Source: a virus. From it: a stretch of DNA of 34,533 nucleotides. Made by a program: the position numbers and the translations under genes. Under the pieces are notes generated by a model. It saw only the letters and a program-made list of their open reading frames with translations. It made no database searches and had not been told where the DNA came from. Where the stretch lies: the IMG/VR virus record IMGVR_UViG_3300017917_002038, positions 1 through 34,533 of that record. One strand, 5' to 3'. Shown here piece by piece: positions 11,601 to 19,234 of the stretch. Every line of letters starts with the position of its first letter. The stretch's first letter is position 1.

Positions 11601-14600
11601 AGTAAATGCGTCTGACGCTTTGAATGTATTGTTAGTAGTAAAATCAACTCTATTGGTTCCTGCCCAACGTAAGAAACTCTGACTTAACAGTTGATTAACC
11701 TCTTGTCTTGTATAATCAAGTATTCTCCACTTACCAGGAATATAATCATTGATATTAAAGTTAACAGGATTATACTCCACTTTTATGTTGTTATAAATTC
11801 TTCTTTCAAGTTCCAATAGAAGATGATCGCGAAAATCACCAAACGCAGGGGTTAGGCTACCATCATGCCCTTGTATTACTTGGATTGGAGTTCTATACGT
11901 ATTATCTGTAAATATTTCCGGAATATATTTAGGATACAAACCCAGCTTTGTTGGGGTTTCAGGTACATAGCTTCCGTCTGTATTGTTATATTCCACAATA
12001 CTGATAATATCGTTGTATAATAAATTAAACGAATCTTGAATTATTACTGCCGGTCTATTCTGATCAAAGTAGTAATCTTGGCCTTTTACCAATAAAGTTG
12101 TAGTCGTAGTTCCGCTCAATGTTCTAGTCAAATAAACTAGCACTGCTTTGTTACTAACAACGCTATCTTGGAATATAGATGTTATTTCGTATGCTCGAAT
12201 ATCAGTATCAAACACTGTATAACTTGGTAACAATACTCTATCGTCGGCGCCGTGAGGTACCATATCGCTATAATGCCACGGGAAACTATCTGTTTTGACA
12301 CCATTTATTACCGACATTATTGTGTCAACACATTCTGCAATATTAGTCCTATCTAGTTCTAAGTTGGCTGCTAATTCTAAAAATTTAATTTTAAACTGAG
12401 AATATTCTCTTGCCGCCAATCTTAAAGAATCCACAAAATTCATTTCGGGGTGATTTAAGAACAAACCAGCGTAGATAACCGGAGCACTGTGTTGTAAAAT
12501 ACTGCCGCCGCGGTTGGTAAAACTAATATCTCTAATGTTGCTATTACCAGGAACATTGCCAATAATATCAAGACTATTATTTTTATATTCTATTAGATGA
12601 TTTCGAATTTGCCCAAGGGTTAATGTCTCGATATCTGTGTTAAGACTATTAATATCAAAATTTAGCGGTACTTGATAAAAGCCTTGCGCTGATGTATTTG
12701 TACTATTAAAAATACTAACAAAAACCACATCACCATTGGTTAATAAATTAGGATCAACTAGCACTGCTAATTTATCAACCACTTTAGTAATACCAAACTG
12801 TCCGTTGGCCACAGGACTATTGTTGACTACTACTTTGATATTTGGTATGTCAACACTCACGTCCGGTAAAATATCAACCGGGAACAAGTTTGTGGTACCG
12901 TCATAGGTAAAATTAAAAATCTGATATTGTTTACTAAAGTTCGAGTTAATTGCCCAGGTGTTTAATCTGGTGCTAGTAGTTCTGCTTAGATTTTTCTGGA
13001 TTAAACCAGTATTCACCGAAATGGTGTTAGTAATACCTGCACTTAAAATGTAGTCAAAGGTATCTAAGTCAAAATTATTATTGAATTGTATGTCGCCTTG
13101 AGTTACTAAATTTTTATAGCTTAACGGGAAACCTAATACAGGATCATTGGCACCGGTGCCCACTTTATATGAAAATATTTTGCTTCCAACAAATGTAGTA
13201 CCTGGATAGACCGAATTATCACCAAAGCTGATACCTTCCTGGTTAATGATATCAAATAACGGCGCTTGATTTACTTTAAGTTTTTGTTGGGCTTCTATCC
13301 AGATTGTGCCATTAAAATACCACTGTTTTTGTCCGTTGTCGCCGGCCTGCACAATAATAGTCTGTCCTTCTTCCACTGTGGCATCGGTTGCCTCTTTGAT
13401 ATACGCTCTGTAAATCAGCGGATCCGGTGCTTCTGTTGTAAGCTCTATACTAAAATCGTATATTTTATTTCTAACGTCAAGGTTCTCATCTTGACTAAAA
13501 ATAACTCGGTCGCCATTGGCTAACGTGACAGATTTTCCTTCTACTGTAATAGTTAACTCGGTGGGTATATCAGGAGCAATGAACGGGCAAATAACACCTT
13601 GCACTTGAGTATAGGCATTAGTAATAACATCATCTAAGATACTAACTGGATTTTTAGCTTCCGTTCCAAAATTAAACAGTTGTAAATTTGGTTTAAATTC
13701 AATTATTGGACGTTGGGCTCGATTGTTTTGATTTAGTACAAGGTCGTTATTGTTGTACTGTGCCGTTGCTTCAATGACCGCAACGTGGAACCATCGGTTA
13801 CTTCTTGACCAGCCGTTCAAATCGGCACTTCCGCGATTAATTGTTAGATAATCCGGTGTTGATAAATTATTACCCAATTCGGGACAAACAAGATCACTTA
13901 CAGGAACTAATGCTATTGATGTACCTACGCCTTCAACATAATATGTGTTGTTAGCGTATGGCTCAGTAGCCGAAGAATCAAATGTTACCTTTAGTCCATT
14001 TGTAAACACTATACCACTGGGACTAACATAGTTTGCCTGACCTATAATTTCAACCGCTGGATCAATTGTAGCTGCTGCAGGGTCAATTAGTTGTATTCCG
14101 CCTACTGCATTATCAGTCTGATCGCTCTGGTAATATAACAAATTAATTGGTGCGGTTATTGCTGGTACCTCATTGTAGATATCCAGTCTGCTATAAAATT
14201 CTTTACCTGAATTTGATGCCCCAGCAATTATTCTTACTTTTTGTTCGTTGTTTACGTTAAACTTACTTGTAAGATATATTCTGGCATTCCCCTCGCTATC
14301 ATCAAATACCGATATACTATAGATATTATTTCTCTCGTTGAATGGGACTAAAACATCTTGATCTAAGTAAATTGTATTATTTTGAATTCTAGCGGTATTG
14401 TGCCAGTAGGTATCATCAATAAATTCGTTATTAACAAAGATTACAGTAGCATCGGTAAGATTTAAAGTTAATCCATCTAATCCCCCAAGGACATCGTTGA
14501 GATCACTAACTAAACAACCTTGCAATGATTGGTAACTTAAACTAGTTGCATAATCTACGTTGTCAACAGTTGGCATACTTGTCCATTGCAATTGAGCAGA

Positions 14601-15326
14601 TTGCAACGGAACTTGAAAAATTGTTTCTCCTACATCTTGACCGTTTCCTGTTACTCCTAATACTGATCTGGTAGACAAGTTAGGTGCTGCAGGATCAGCA
14701 CCTATTGATCCCGGAAACGATTGAATATAGAATTTATTACCTGGCTCGTTGTTAATAAAAGTATACCTACCGCCTCTTGCCAATGTTAATATAGGATTCG
14801 GAGCATCCCCAAATCCACTAAATCTATAGGTTTGAGTAGTGATGTCAAATGTAACTGTAAATGTTTGTTCCAATGGAACAGTGCTAGCACTTACTATCAC
14901 CGAGTCTGGACCGTTTTCTAACCAATAGTATTGTGCAAAATTAACAAATTTGTCTAAATCAATTTGCGGGTCGTAGGAATAATATTCATTATCAAACAGC
15001 CTATTTTGATTGTCACCAAATCCGCCGTAGAAATTAATTTTGTTTACAATATCAGTATATGTTGTTGCGAAGGTTAACGTATCAGTAGTTGGATCTTTAA
15101 TAATAATACTAGGTTCTAGCTGATAGTCTTGTCTATCCTTGGTTGGTTCTGTGATATAGCTGTCTGATGTTTTGTATGACGGCGCCAATTTTCTACCAAT
15201 ATACCCATTGACCTTGATAAGATTTGGTTCACTTACCAATTGATCCATTGTAGCATTAAGAAATTTTCTATTTGTGTCTGTTCTGAAAATTTCAGGTAAA
15301 AACTGAAGTGTCTTAAAAGCTGCCAT
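2622..15326 (-). CDS. Giant 4234-aa baseplate-region protein with integrin-like beta-propeller
   Basis: One uninterrupted 12.7-kb frame, preceded by an AGGATAA ribosome site, directly after gp6 and so in the position of T4 gp7 (1032 aa in T4). The N-terminus (LPEIFRTDTNRKFLNATMDQ, then NGYIGRK and YQLEPSI) looks like a conserved anchoring segment. A conserved aromatic block lies at about residues 1270-1345 (RPHTHPWEMLGFS, YGPAPYTGGN, GIDLRYSRPGL). Residues about 2190-2830 contain seven FG-GAP motifs with Phe at 2201, 2253, 2305, 2430, 2552, 2696 and 2787: an integrin-alpha-like propeller. A glycine-rich GSGYTSVPNIFINGDG module is at about 3505-3555, and a 33-residue duplicated segment lies at 3779 and 4109. 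No protease or hydrolase signature was recognised. Likely a virion protein of the baseplate wedge or periphery; gp7-like function is inferred from gene order, and adhesion from the propeller. Its stop overlaps the next start (ATGA). Confidence 0.75.
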   Translation of the reverse strand: MAAFKTLQFLPEIFRTDTNRKFLNATMDQLVSEPNLIKVNGYIGRKLAPSYKTSDSYITEPTKDRQDYQLEPSIIIKDPTTDTLTFATTYTDIVNKINFYGGFGDNQNRLFDNEYYSYDPQIDLDKFVNFAQYYWLENGPDSVIVSASTVPLEQTFTVTFDITTQTYRFSGFGDAPNPILTLARGGRYTFINNEPGNKFYIQSFPGSIGADPAAPNLSTRSVLGVTGNGQDVGETIFQVPLQSAQLQWTSMPTVDNVDYATSLSYQSLQGCLVSDLNDVLGGLDGLTLNLTDATVIFVNNEFIDDTYWHNTARIQNNTIYLDQDVLVPFNERNNIYSISVFDDSEGNARIYLTSKFNVNNEQKVRIIAGASNSGKEFYSRLDIYNEVPAITAPINLLYYQSDQTDNAVGGIQLIDPAAATIDPAVEIIGQANYVSPSGIVFTNGLKVTFDSSATEPYANNTYYVEGVGTSIALVPVSDLVCPELGNNLSTPDYLTINRGSADLNGWSRSNRWFHVAVIEATAQYNNNDLVLNQNNRAQRPIIEFKPNLQLFNFGTEAKNPVSILDDVITNAYTQVQGVICPFIAPDIPTELTITVEGKSVTLANGDRVIFSQDENLDVRNKIYDFSIELTTEAPDPLIYRAYIKEATDATVEEGQTIIVQAGDNGQKQWYFNGTIWIEAQQKLKVNQAPLFDIINQEGISFGDNSVYPGTTFVGSKIFSYKVGTGANDPVLGFPLSYKNLVTQGDIQFNNNFDLDTFDYILSAGITNTISVNTGLIQKNLSRTTSTRLNTWAINSNFSKQYQIFNFTYDGTTNLFPVDILPDVSVDIPNIKVVVNNSPVANGQFGITKVVDKLAVLVDPNLLTNGDVVFVSIFNSTNTSAQGFYQVPLNFDINSLNTDIETLTLGQIRNHLIEYKNNSLDIIGNVPGNSNIRDISFTNRGGSILQHSAPVIYAGLFLNHPEMNFVDSLRLAAREYSQFKIKFLELAANLELDRTNIAECVDTIMSVINGVKTDSFPWHYSDMVPHGADDRVLLPSYTVFDTDIRAYEITSIFQDSVVSNKAVLVYLTRTLSGTTTTTLLVKGQDYYFDQNRPAVIIQDSFNLLYNDIISIVEYNNTDGSYVPETPTKLGLYPKYIPEIFTDNTYRTPIQVIQGHDGSLTPAFGDFRDHLLLELERRIYNNIKVEYNPVNFNINDYIPGKWRILDYTRQEVNQLLSQSFLRWAGTNRVDFTTNNTFKASDAFTWNYKKFRDVVNGESLSGTWRSVFRYFFDTDRPHTHPWEMLGFSEKPDYWNDRYGPAPYTGGNMILWSDLESGYIHAGDRAGIDLRYSRPGLTSLIPVDDNGNLRSPAEFLVTDFDSANANTSFAVGDIGPTELAWRRSSDYPFAVQFALAIGKPARYFSLLADVQRYNRSTITGQFVDTVNNQHVQPSILRINGYTLADGEVERSAGYLNWIRDYIKNLGISDAGAVLKNNLDRISVQLSYKMAGYSDKRFLELLAEQVSPSSINDSVVIPEENYSIELYKGAPLNKVTYSAVIVEKSANGYTVSGYNSTNPYFYIIPSLPNNNAYTIDVSSQRGTIYRDFKNQRFTIPYGFEFNTKQQVVDFLVSYQRYLVAQGFVFEDRDNLLNEKKDWVLSAKEFLHWTSQGWRTGNIIVLSPVSTTLKVFNETAVVDEITNTTNGSKVLDINYQPIKKNNFTVIRDNNLFTFKSLAEQTVGLAEFSLVQYEHLLILDNTTVFKDIIYVPETGNRQYRLKLVGAKTGFWNGSLELPGYIYSSDQIDEWRPGKDYLKGSIVSNKLRFYTAIENVSAADQFQTISWKQIGQDELRSGVINNFATNASQSLKYYDINDQPLDEKIQLFSNGLIGFRPRQYFTNLGIDIVTQSKFYQGLIKQGGTENAINALKGAQFNNLNTELNFFENWAIRVGEYGALDINQFYEFVLPESEFDNNPAVFQLTDESVTAQTDITNFSDLDVYKISGAFSANFLRTETTTQPAELKTFPVAGFVNLDDVNSTIYNITDYTKYANIVNNMGVGYTIWTARDFNSQWNVYRATDVPGLAFILRFNVDSQAELVMSTEHGLEAGDLIALKNFDQRYNGIYRVASIIDSTRFLITIYNNLQSLIDNEAVLGNGIVYKLKSSKLPTPIAVIENTPTEGWITNDKIWVENLDSQGNWGVYTKTEPWGYQDKIQLGESQYAGNDHFGRSIALDPSALYLYAGAPDSSSGRVSIYARNSAKTWDSYGFLWGNNPVLDSFGKTLATATVGNTSYLVVSAPDSGTKQGVVYVFENQVLIQILSDSSGSAGDEFGTSVALSNDAKYLYIGAPGANKVYCYALNYPREQVTQNIFGSTGIDTFNLSFPVVDASDIIVTAPLRSAEYLPGIDYTVATGPNRIIFTVAPVTGERITVQKRTYFYSLLDTLPLSAESDAGSRFGSAVVCNQDGSVVAVGASATTVNGLENSGAVYVYHRTVTEFVTNGITNTFTLPDNLGNIFYVYYNGKLLLNGSDYYTIGTNIIQFAGFDIPAAGNRLRVESNQLILDQTIYPETTGLTGGSFGEKLTMCSTGCNLYVASPAHKEANYRFGLVTRYVNVGRVYGTVTGTMQNPTVTVGESIVINDRVVTFTGTSLSRVVSDINGSNIPGVTAQAVDGRLRINSNVVVAASKLNIVSGGTGTPLQDLGIEDYGYVQVIRHPESLGETFGSTLKVDQDSGTLAIGSDGADIKIPINIDTTLAVPTTFDSDGTKFIDLITDSGAVYIYNLMPNPYEDVNNPSLFAFTQKLVGPNLNTGFNFGAAIDLKSDYLIAGVSNDFDIVPEGGSLYYYYNQNAKSGWTLTRYKEARVDIGAVNSAFLYNTVSQNILSFFDYLDPAKGKLLGVVDQELDYKEEYDPASYNRTNRTEAISNTDFYWADRHVGKTWWDLSLVSFIDYEQDILQYRIKNWGSLFPGSQVIIYEWVESDFLPSQYVEAVGDGVPKYLDDTAYSSVTVVDPATGIINQKYYYWVSGKTSVDVNRARRTVSVKSLESYITNPKDQGIPYLALLAPNSVAVYNVTDQLVGNDVAIHLDVAGVRNSNLMHSEWQLVQQNAGAESIPNRAISKLKDSIVGFDNNGLIVPDPALKAQDRLGILNFPRQTMVLDRLKALQEYVETLNAILVTYPILLITTPSSLLLEDPLPTTGFDARTESVTDLSYLDTEAFPDGYKILIPSDSTYQGKWSIYKFNSTNKSFELFKLQSYKTTLFWQPIVWYDSTYQNGKDINYVVNIYSDIQALPLKAGDYIKVSDNGQGKWLLYEVQADNTLSLIGAEDGTFKVSTEVYDVTVGAGYDSAVYDSVGFDPQAVQELKNIYDSVYREILVGNLSTEFNRLFLTIINFIFAEQKNPDWIFKTSFIDVYHNLRTLEQFPNYVRDNQNFYNDYIEEVKPYRTQVREYVPSYYRQDLAAGSWTDFDLPSSYDSRYNTFRIPDIANPNDAELFQTELYSEWANNYKFKITDYIIGNVGLNYTLPPNVEITGGGGSGATAITSIWGNGTVKSITVTNPGSGYTSVPNIFINGDGVGATAYPLMKNEWFANDSSLSYNIVRSVTSTLKFDRFAYTSNLVLWQPNTAYTNTVITSGNTLVDSGNIYITSGNIVVYNNQAYLATNANVATESIFDFTRFTRIDSGNVLLNAADRIVAYYEPETGMPGKSLTQLINGLEYPGITVDGPEFRTNAFEITSNVISFNYTGLTINSGNVDAVNFQTLGFDLNQTIRIEALVPFEFQNNGYFTVVEVDRDSMVLTGQPVETTYKLLLDSPITANSGDYITQANTLANAYVLQSVTNSITVDVVYTVPEFAVSSNNISINGITTGSNIAEINTGGNVNVTISSLNLQNVLDSNIYSTYLDTELGTRPQDINISGGAYLDAYVSHAPEELIPGRLYDAMEMRVFGNTIGNTATYGFRVFQPISSNVEYTRISANATTTLSADLHLTDDEILVTDASKLPEPSAALGNPGIVFINGEKVHYYQRYDATKYASAISWVPNTDIALNTLIALDSNVYITTGNVYANSNVYVNSANIQLITLNSLSQIRRGVDGTGVANVILAGNTVSDSSSAQLVPNAQIFSSTIVNGNVKVTSNVTFRLVLSSPITANIGDYITQFANTGNARVLQSVTNGTIVPVNFVTGTFQTASNIGTRINLVSLTSGLTSVNANVISLSTLGSVNSNGNVVLSSVPVLRSNIWEQFGTTLQNSTTIGAQFIKAEPSYIP
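2904..3002 (-). repeat. Second copy of a 33-codon repeat in the giant gene
   Basis: Encodes residues 4109-4141, beginning RLVLSSPITANIGDYITQ and ending VLQSVTN. By my count it matches the copy at 3894-3992 at 23 of 33 residues without gaps, and the DNA is also clearly similar (for example the GGCGATTA and TATTACA segments). It marks an internal duplication of a beta-structured module near the C-terminus. Confidence 0.8.
3894..3992 (-). repeat. First copy of a 33-codon repeat in the giant gene
   Basis: Encodes residues 3779-3811, beginning KLLLDSPITANSGDYITQ and ending VLQSVTN. It pairs with the copy at 2904-3002, about 1 kb further along the gene. The segments that follow both copies are rich in short Ser/Asn/Val strands (ISINGITTGSN, VNANVISLST), so the repeated unit may be longer than the part that aligns easily. 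Confidence 0.8.
6837..8759 (-). other. Region encoding seven FG-GAP propeller blades
   Basis: Within the giant protein, seven blade motifs are readable: DHFGRSIALD, DSFGKTLATA, DEFGTSVALS, SRFGSAVVCN, GSFGEKLTMC, ETFGSTLKVD and FNFGAAIDLK, each followed by a hydrophobic strand and in most cases a GAP-like turn (YAGAPD, VSAPD, IGAPG, VGAS, VASP, IGSDG). The first three are exactly 52 residues apart; later gaps are 125, 122, 144 and 91 residues, leaving room for inserted domains. Seven is the blade number of integrin alpha-subunit propellers. Several blades carry acidic loops (SNDAKY, NQDGSV, DQDSGT) resembling the Ca-binding loops of this family, though none is a perfect DxDxDG. Confidence 0.8.
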
Positions 15327-15337
15327 TGTTTATCCTA

Positions 15338-18300
15338 TTAACCTGTTATATTCAATTGAGCTGCTGTAATAGCAGTAATAATTTGCACATTGTCCACGGT
15401 AGCTGCACTCGTTAAAATTTCATCGGGGTCTGCATTAATTTGATATAGAGTCCCAAACTGACTGTCTACATTTGCAGGTACAATCACGATGCTGCTTACA
15501 TTAGGAACTAGTGTTGTATGTAAATATGCACTTAATTCACTGAAATAAAATGTTTCGCCAAAATCCCAATTATTGATATCAAAATAGGTGTTGATAGCAG
15601 CAACAACTTGACTTTTGATTTCGTTGTCGCTTACATTGACATTGGGGTTTTTAATTACTTTAAATGTGGCTCTCAATGCCGGATCTGCTTTTCTGCCAAA
15701 CAGCGGTTTAAAAACTGCTGGATTGTAAATTATGCTATCGCTGATAGTTTTGTAAGCTTCAATTGAACCAAATTCTGTTTTAAGATCGTCAATAGTAGGC
15801 ATCACTGGTTTAGATATTTTGCCGCTTGTGTCAGTGATATACGCAAAATAATCGTTAGCATAAGTCTTGGTAAGAATATAAAAGTCAATTAAGTTATTTG
15901 GACTTGGGTCAATTCTTCTATTATTAGGAGCATTATGCTTGTACTGGAACTGCAAATCTTGTCTACCAATACGTGCAACATAATTTGTTAGTACAGTTAA
16001 AGTTGTTCCTTGTGATTGATAAAACACATTGCTATTGGTCGCATAAAAAATAGTACCAGTTGCATATAGAGAGATATTTGTCAAAATATCTTGTTCTGTT
16101 GCATACGAACTTACTATTTCTATTTGATTAACTGGATCGTATTGTAAAAAATTATATTGGTTTGTTGATTCAATAAAATAGACATATTTGTTGTTAGTAT
16201 TGATTGATGGCGCAACTAATTCAACAAATAGATCAGGATCATCAGGAACTTCGTCAAGGTTATCGTCGGGGAAAGTAATCTTGATTTTTCTGTTATCATC
16301 AATCCCGTCAGGGCCTACTGCCCTGTCCCAAATTCTATAATTTTGACTATAAAATAGCGGGCTGCTAGAATCAGGTTCAGTATTAGTTCGTAAAACTCGA
16401 ATGCTATCTACTAGGGTAGTTGCTGTTCTACTATCGTATACACGAACATCAGGATCAAAATAAAATCTTGTTTCTCTTTCGCTTTGGAAGTAATAATTCA
16501 ATCCTCTGCTTATTGCAGTGTATTCGCCGTTAGAAAAACTAAGACTAATAAACCAACTGTTGTCTAATCCGGTACCAGCTGTACTTCCTGCATTGGTCAG
16601 GCCGAATGCCCCGGTTCCCAAGTTTTGACTTTCAACAATTTGCCACGACATTGACGGTATATCGTATCGTAGACCAAATGTTTTATAACTTAAAATTTGT
16701 AAGATAATGTTGTTAATTAGTGTTTCGGACCAGTCATTTGCAAACACTGGAATAATTTCACTTACGATTGCTCCAGTCGGAACTACAATACTCAACGTGG
16801 CTTCTGATGTTAGGCCAGGCGAATCGTAATTGATTATGCTGGCCCAAAGAACTGTTCTTTGAAATTCAGTTGTTGGTGTGCCTATTTGCAATTGATTCTG
16901 CGCATCAAAATATTGCCCAGCTGGCGCAACAAATTTAACTAAGCTACCTTGTACTAGGAATGTATAATTTGGACTGTTAAACGTGCCTGTACTACGGCTG
17001 CTACTGCTAGATAGTCTAGTCCAAACTGCCACTGTGGCTACTGTTCCGTTACCAGTAGCAGCACCGGTCGCAGTAAAAATTGTACCTACTGTGTTAGACG
17101 TTGCTCCAAAATTTGTGAATGTAGTAGACCCTACAGAAATAATTTTGTATACTGTCCCTGCTACCATACTGGTAGCATTGATAGTTGGCCCAACTGGACT
17201 ATTTCTAGTAGCGGTGTCGTAGTATAAATGTCGTGTAGTGATACCAGAAATTAAAGGTTTTATTGAATCTCGTACAATTGAATTGACTTCAATACTACTA
17301 GTAAACTGAAAATTTTCAGTCTCTTGATAATCTTCTTTGTAAATTATACCATCTTGTGCAAAAATATTAGTGCTAGAATATTTTCCAGTGGCGTCAATAA
17401 CATCTAGATATCTACTGATTCCAGAGCTGGTTCGATTTACTGCCTTAAGTTTTAGAATATTATTGAAAGAAGTATACGGCAAGACATTATAATCTTCGCC
17501 AGTGACCATTCTATTCTGAGTATAATATTGTTGCGGAGCCTTTGTACGAATGTCGTCAAGGCTCTCTCTTGATATGGCGTTTGTTACTGTGTATTGTAGA
17601 CTTGCACGAACAGTTAATGTTTCGGCCCGACCGGTCCTGCCAATATACGGAACATTAACTGTAATTCCGGACATTTCGTCCGGTGTAATTTTATAAGTTA
17701 AATTATTACTTACTCTATAATAGATTCTAAAATTGCCCACCGGAATGTTGGTAAAGGATCCGTCACCGAACACTAAATCAATTTGATCATTTGCTCTAGT
17801 TGCTACGCTGTATAAATTACGTGCGTTGGTGTTGTTGTAAATAACGTTGATACCGTTTACTGCTGGCACTTGAGTCCACAATTCATTTAATGTGCCACTT
17901 GACGTCAACGAATACAACCAAACGTCTGAATTATTGATATTATCAAAATTAATATTAACTATTCTATTTGGTAGACTTTCGGTAATTGAAAAATCTAAGC
18001 TTTTTAATTCTCCCTGCTTAAAATAGAAAAAATATCCAGTATTGTTACTAGCATTTCCTTGATTATCGTTTCTGTATAAAAAATTAAAAGCACTACCCGG
18101 ACTTGGGGTGGATTCGTATATATAATTCTGACTGTTGCTAGTTGCGCTTACTATTTCAAACGGATATGTTACACCAGCTATTGACGCACTAAACGGATAA
18201 GTGGGAGTGATTCCTTTAATTGCATCTATAGTATACTCGTCTGTTTTTACTCCGCTTAAATTCTTGGTTGCACCAGGTTTGCCAACGGCCTGCGTTGCTA

Positions 18301-18793
18301 GTAACGAAGCATTTAAAATGGTTGTAAATTGCTCCAACCAGTTTTCGTTGGTACTGTCATTCCAGCTAACAATAATGTTACTTAAATTAGTTCCTGTACT
18401 GTCAAAAATTGTTTCAGTTGTGCTTACACTGTCAAACTTTAAAAATCCAGTGGCAGGTATACTACGTTTTGGATTATAACTAACTAATCTTGCCAGTTTT
18501 AAAATACTGTCTCTTCGCTCAGCGGTGTCAATGAAATTTTCACGAGCGTTTAGATCGGCACGGAATGCTAAACTTTGTCCTAGAAAAGCAATAAGATCAA
18601 TTAATGCGATATATTCAGAACTTTCAGTGTAATCATTGAAATCTTCTGGATAATATGTACGCAAATATTCGATCATTGATTTTCGTAGAGTTTCGTAATC
18701 AAAACTCTGAAAATCAGCTTCTCTAAATGTTTGATAAATTTTAGTCCAATCTTGTTGAACTAGTAAACTGGTTTGTCTTGTAGTAATAGCCAT
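15338..18793 (-). CDS. 6: Baseplate wedge protein gp6-like, enlarged
   Basis: A 1151-aa protein, compared with 660 aa for T4 gp6. The N-terminus is characteristic of gp6-like wedge proteins: DWTKIYQTFREADFQSFDYE, then LRTYYPEDFNDYTESSEY, IALIDLIAFLGQSLAFRADL and NARENFIDTAERRDSI. The C-terminal part (FKVIKNPNVNVSDNEIKSQV followed by FYFSELSAYLHT) also matches the baseplate J-like fold at the end of this family. gp6 dimers build the continuous ring of wedges round the hub. A module at about residues 540-595 (YKIISVGSTTFTNFGA, then GTIFTATGAATGNGT) looks inserted and recurs in the 369-aa gene at 19230-20339. The gene follows gp25 after a 47-bp gap containing a late-promoter-like octamer, the same gp25-gp6 order as T4. 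An AGGT ribosome site precedes the ATG. Confidence 0.9.
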   Translation of the reverse strand: MAITTRQTSLLVQQDWTKIYQTFREADFQSFDYETLRKSMIEYLRTYYPEDFNDYTESSEYIALIDLIAFLGQSLAFRADLNARENFIDTAERRDSILKLARLVSYNPKRSIPATGFLKFDSVSTTETIFDSTGTNLSNIIVSWNDSTNENWLEQFTTILNASLLATQAVGKPGATKNLSGVKTDEYTIDAIKGITPTYPFSASIAGVTYPFEIVSATSNSQNYIYESTPSPGSAFNFLYRNDNQGNASNNTGYFFYFKQGELKSLDFSITESLPNRIVNINFDNINNSDVWLYSLTSSGTLNELWTQVPAVNGINVIYNNTNARNLYSVATRANDQIDLVFGDGSFTNIPVGNFRIYYRVSNNLTYKITPDEMSGITVNVPYIGRTGRAETLTVRASLQYTVTNAISRESLDDIRTKAPQQYYTQNRMVTGEDYNVLPYTSFNNILKLKAVNRTSSGISRYLDVIDATGKYSSTNIFAQDGIIYKEDYQETENFQFTSSIEVNSIVRDSIKPLISGITTRHLYYDTATRNSPVGPTINATSMVAGTVYKIISVGSTTFTNFGATSNTVGTIFTATGAATGNGTVATVAVWTRLSSSSSRSTGTFNSPNYTFLVQGSLVKFVAPAGQYFDAQNQLQIGTPTTEFQRTVLWASIINYDSPGLTSEATLSIVVPTGAIVSEIIPVFANDWSETLINNIILQILSYKTFGLRYDIPSMSWQIVESQNLGTGAFGLTNAGSTAGTGLDNSWFISLSFSNGEYTAISRGLNYYFQSERETRFYFDPDVRVYDSRTATTLVDSIRVLRTNTEPDSSSPLFYSQNYRIWDRAVGPDGIDDNRKIKITFPDDNLDEVPDDPDLFVELVAPSINTNNKYVYFIESTNQYNFLQYDPVNQIEIVSSYATEQDILTNISLYATGTIFYATNSNVFYQSQGTTLTVLTNYVARIGRQDLQFQYKHNAPNNRRIDPSPNNLIDFYILTKTYANDYFAYITDTSGKISKPVMPTIDDLKTEFGSIEAYKTISDSIIYNPAVFKPLFGRKADPALRATFKVIKNPNVNVSDNEIKSQVVAAINTYFDINNWDFGETFYFSELSAYLHTTLVPNVSSIVIVPANVDSQFGTLYQINADPDEILTSAATVDNVQIITAITAAQLNITG

Positions 18794-18812
18794 ATTAATA
18801 CCTGTGTTCTAG

Positions 18813-18820
18813 TATTTATT
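18813..18820 (-). promoter_or_regulatory. Late-promoter-like octamer upstream of gp6
   Basis: The minus strand reads AATAAATA here, 19 bases before the gp6-like ATG, in one of the few noncoding gaps (18794-18840). It matches T4 late promoters (TATAAATA) at seven of eight positions and the NATAAATA form seen in T4-like cyanophages. Late promoters of this type need only this -10 octamer and are recognised by RNA polymerase carrying gp55, which is encoded in this window. Confidence 0.65.
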
Positions 18821-18840
18821 GCAATTATAATCTGGTACTT

Positions 18841-19221
18841 TTATGCTGCTACTACTGTGTTAAGTTCTCTGTTGAATTGTAGATTTATGATATCGCTGTA
18901 ATTGTCGGGTAGCACTGTAACTTCAATTTGTACTTGCAACCCCATATCAAGTTGATCAACAAGCACATTATCTACTCTTATTCGTGGATCATACCCAACG
19001 ATTCTTTGAATATCGTCCACCACTAGTGCTTTTACATCAGCGGTCAAAGGCTCAAACATGATATTCCAAATAATACTACCAAACTCGGAATTCATTAGTT
19101 TTTCGCCTTTTCTAATAGCAAAATGATTTAGTAAATCTCGTTTAATCAGTTCGATGTCTGTTAAACGAAATTTTTTATTTTGATCAATGGTACTAAAACC
19201 TTTATATCTTACAATGGCCAT
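18841..19221 (-). CDS. 25: Baseplate wedge protein gp25
   Basis: A 126-aa protein, close to the 132 aa of T4 gp25 and to TssE/gpW-type wedge proteins of contractile systems. It shows the family pattern: DIELIKRDLLNHFAIRKGEK, then MNSEFGSIIWNIMFEPLT, where FGS...FEP is the conserved core motif (EPR-type in other members, here EPL), and a C-terminal half with VGYDPRIRVDNV followed by two beta-strands. gp25 joins the gp6-gp7-gp53 wedge core and helps anchor sheath assembly. It sits immediately before gp6, as in T4. The ribosome site is weak, and the stop of the previous gene is only a few bases upstream. Confidence 0.92.
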   Translation of the reverse strand: MAIVRYKGFSTIDQNKKFRLTDIELIKRDLLNHFAIRKGEKLMNSEFGSIIWNIMFEPLTADVKALVVDDIQRIVGYDPRIRVDNVLVDQLDMGLQVQIEVTVLPDNYSDIINLQFNRELNTVVAA

Positions 19222-19226
19222 AATTA

Positions 19227-19234
19227 TATTTATT
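19227..19234 (-). promoter_or_regulatory. Late-promoter-like octamer at the gp25 start
   Basis: The minus strand reads AATAAATA, overlapping the stop codon of the 369-aa gene and ending five bases before the gp25 ATG. The match is as good as the one upstream of gp6, but a transcript from it would begin at about the start codon, so it would be nearly leaderless for gp25. It may serve downstream genes or may be a chance AT-rich match. Confidence 0.35.
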
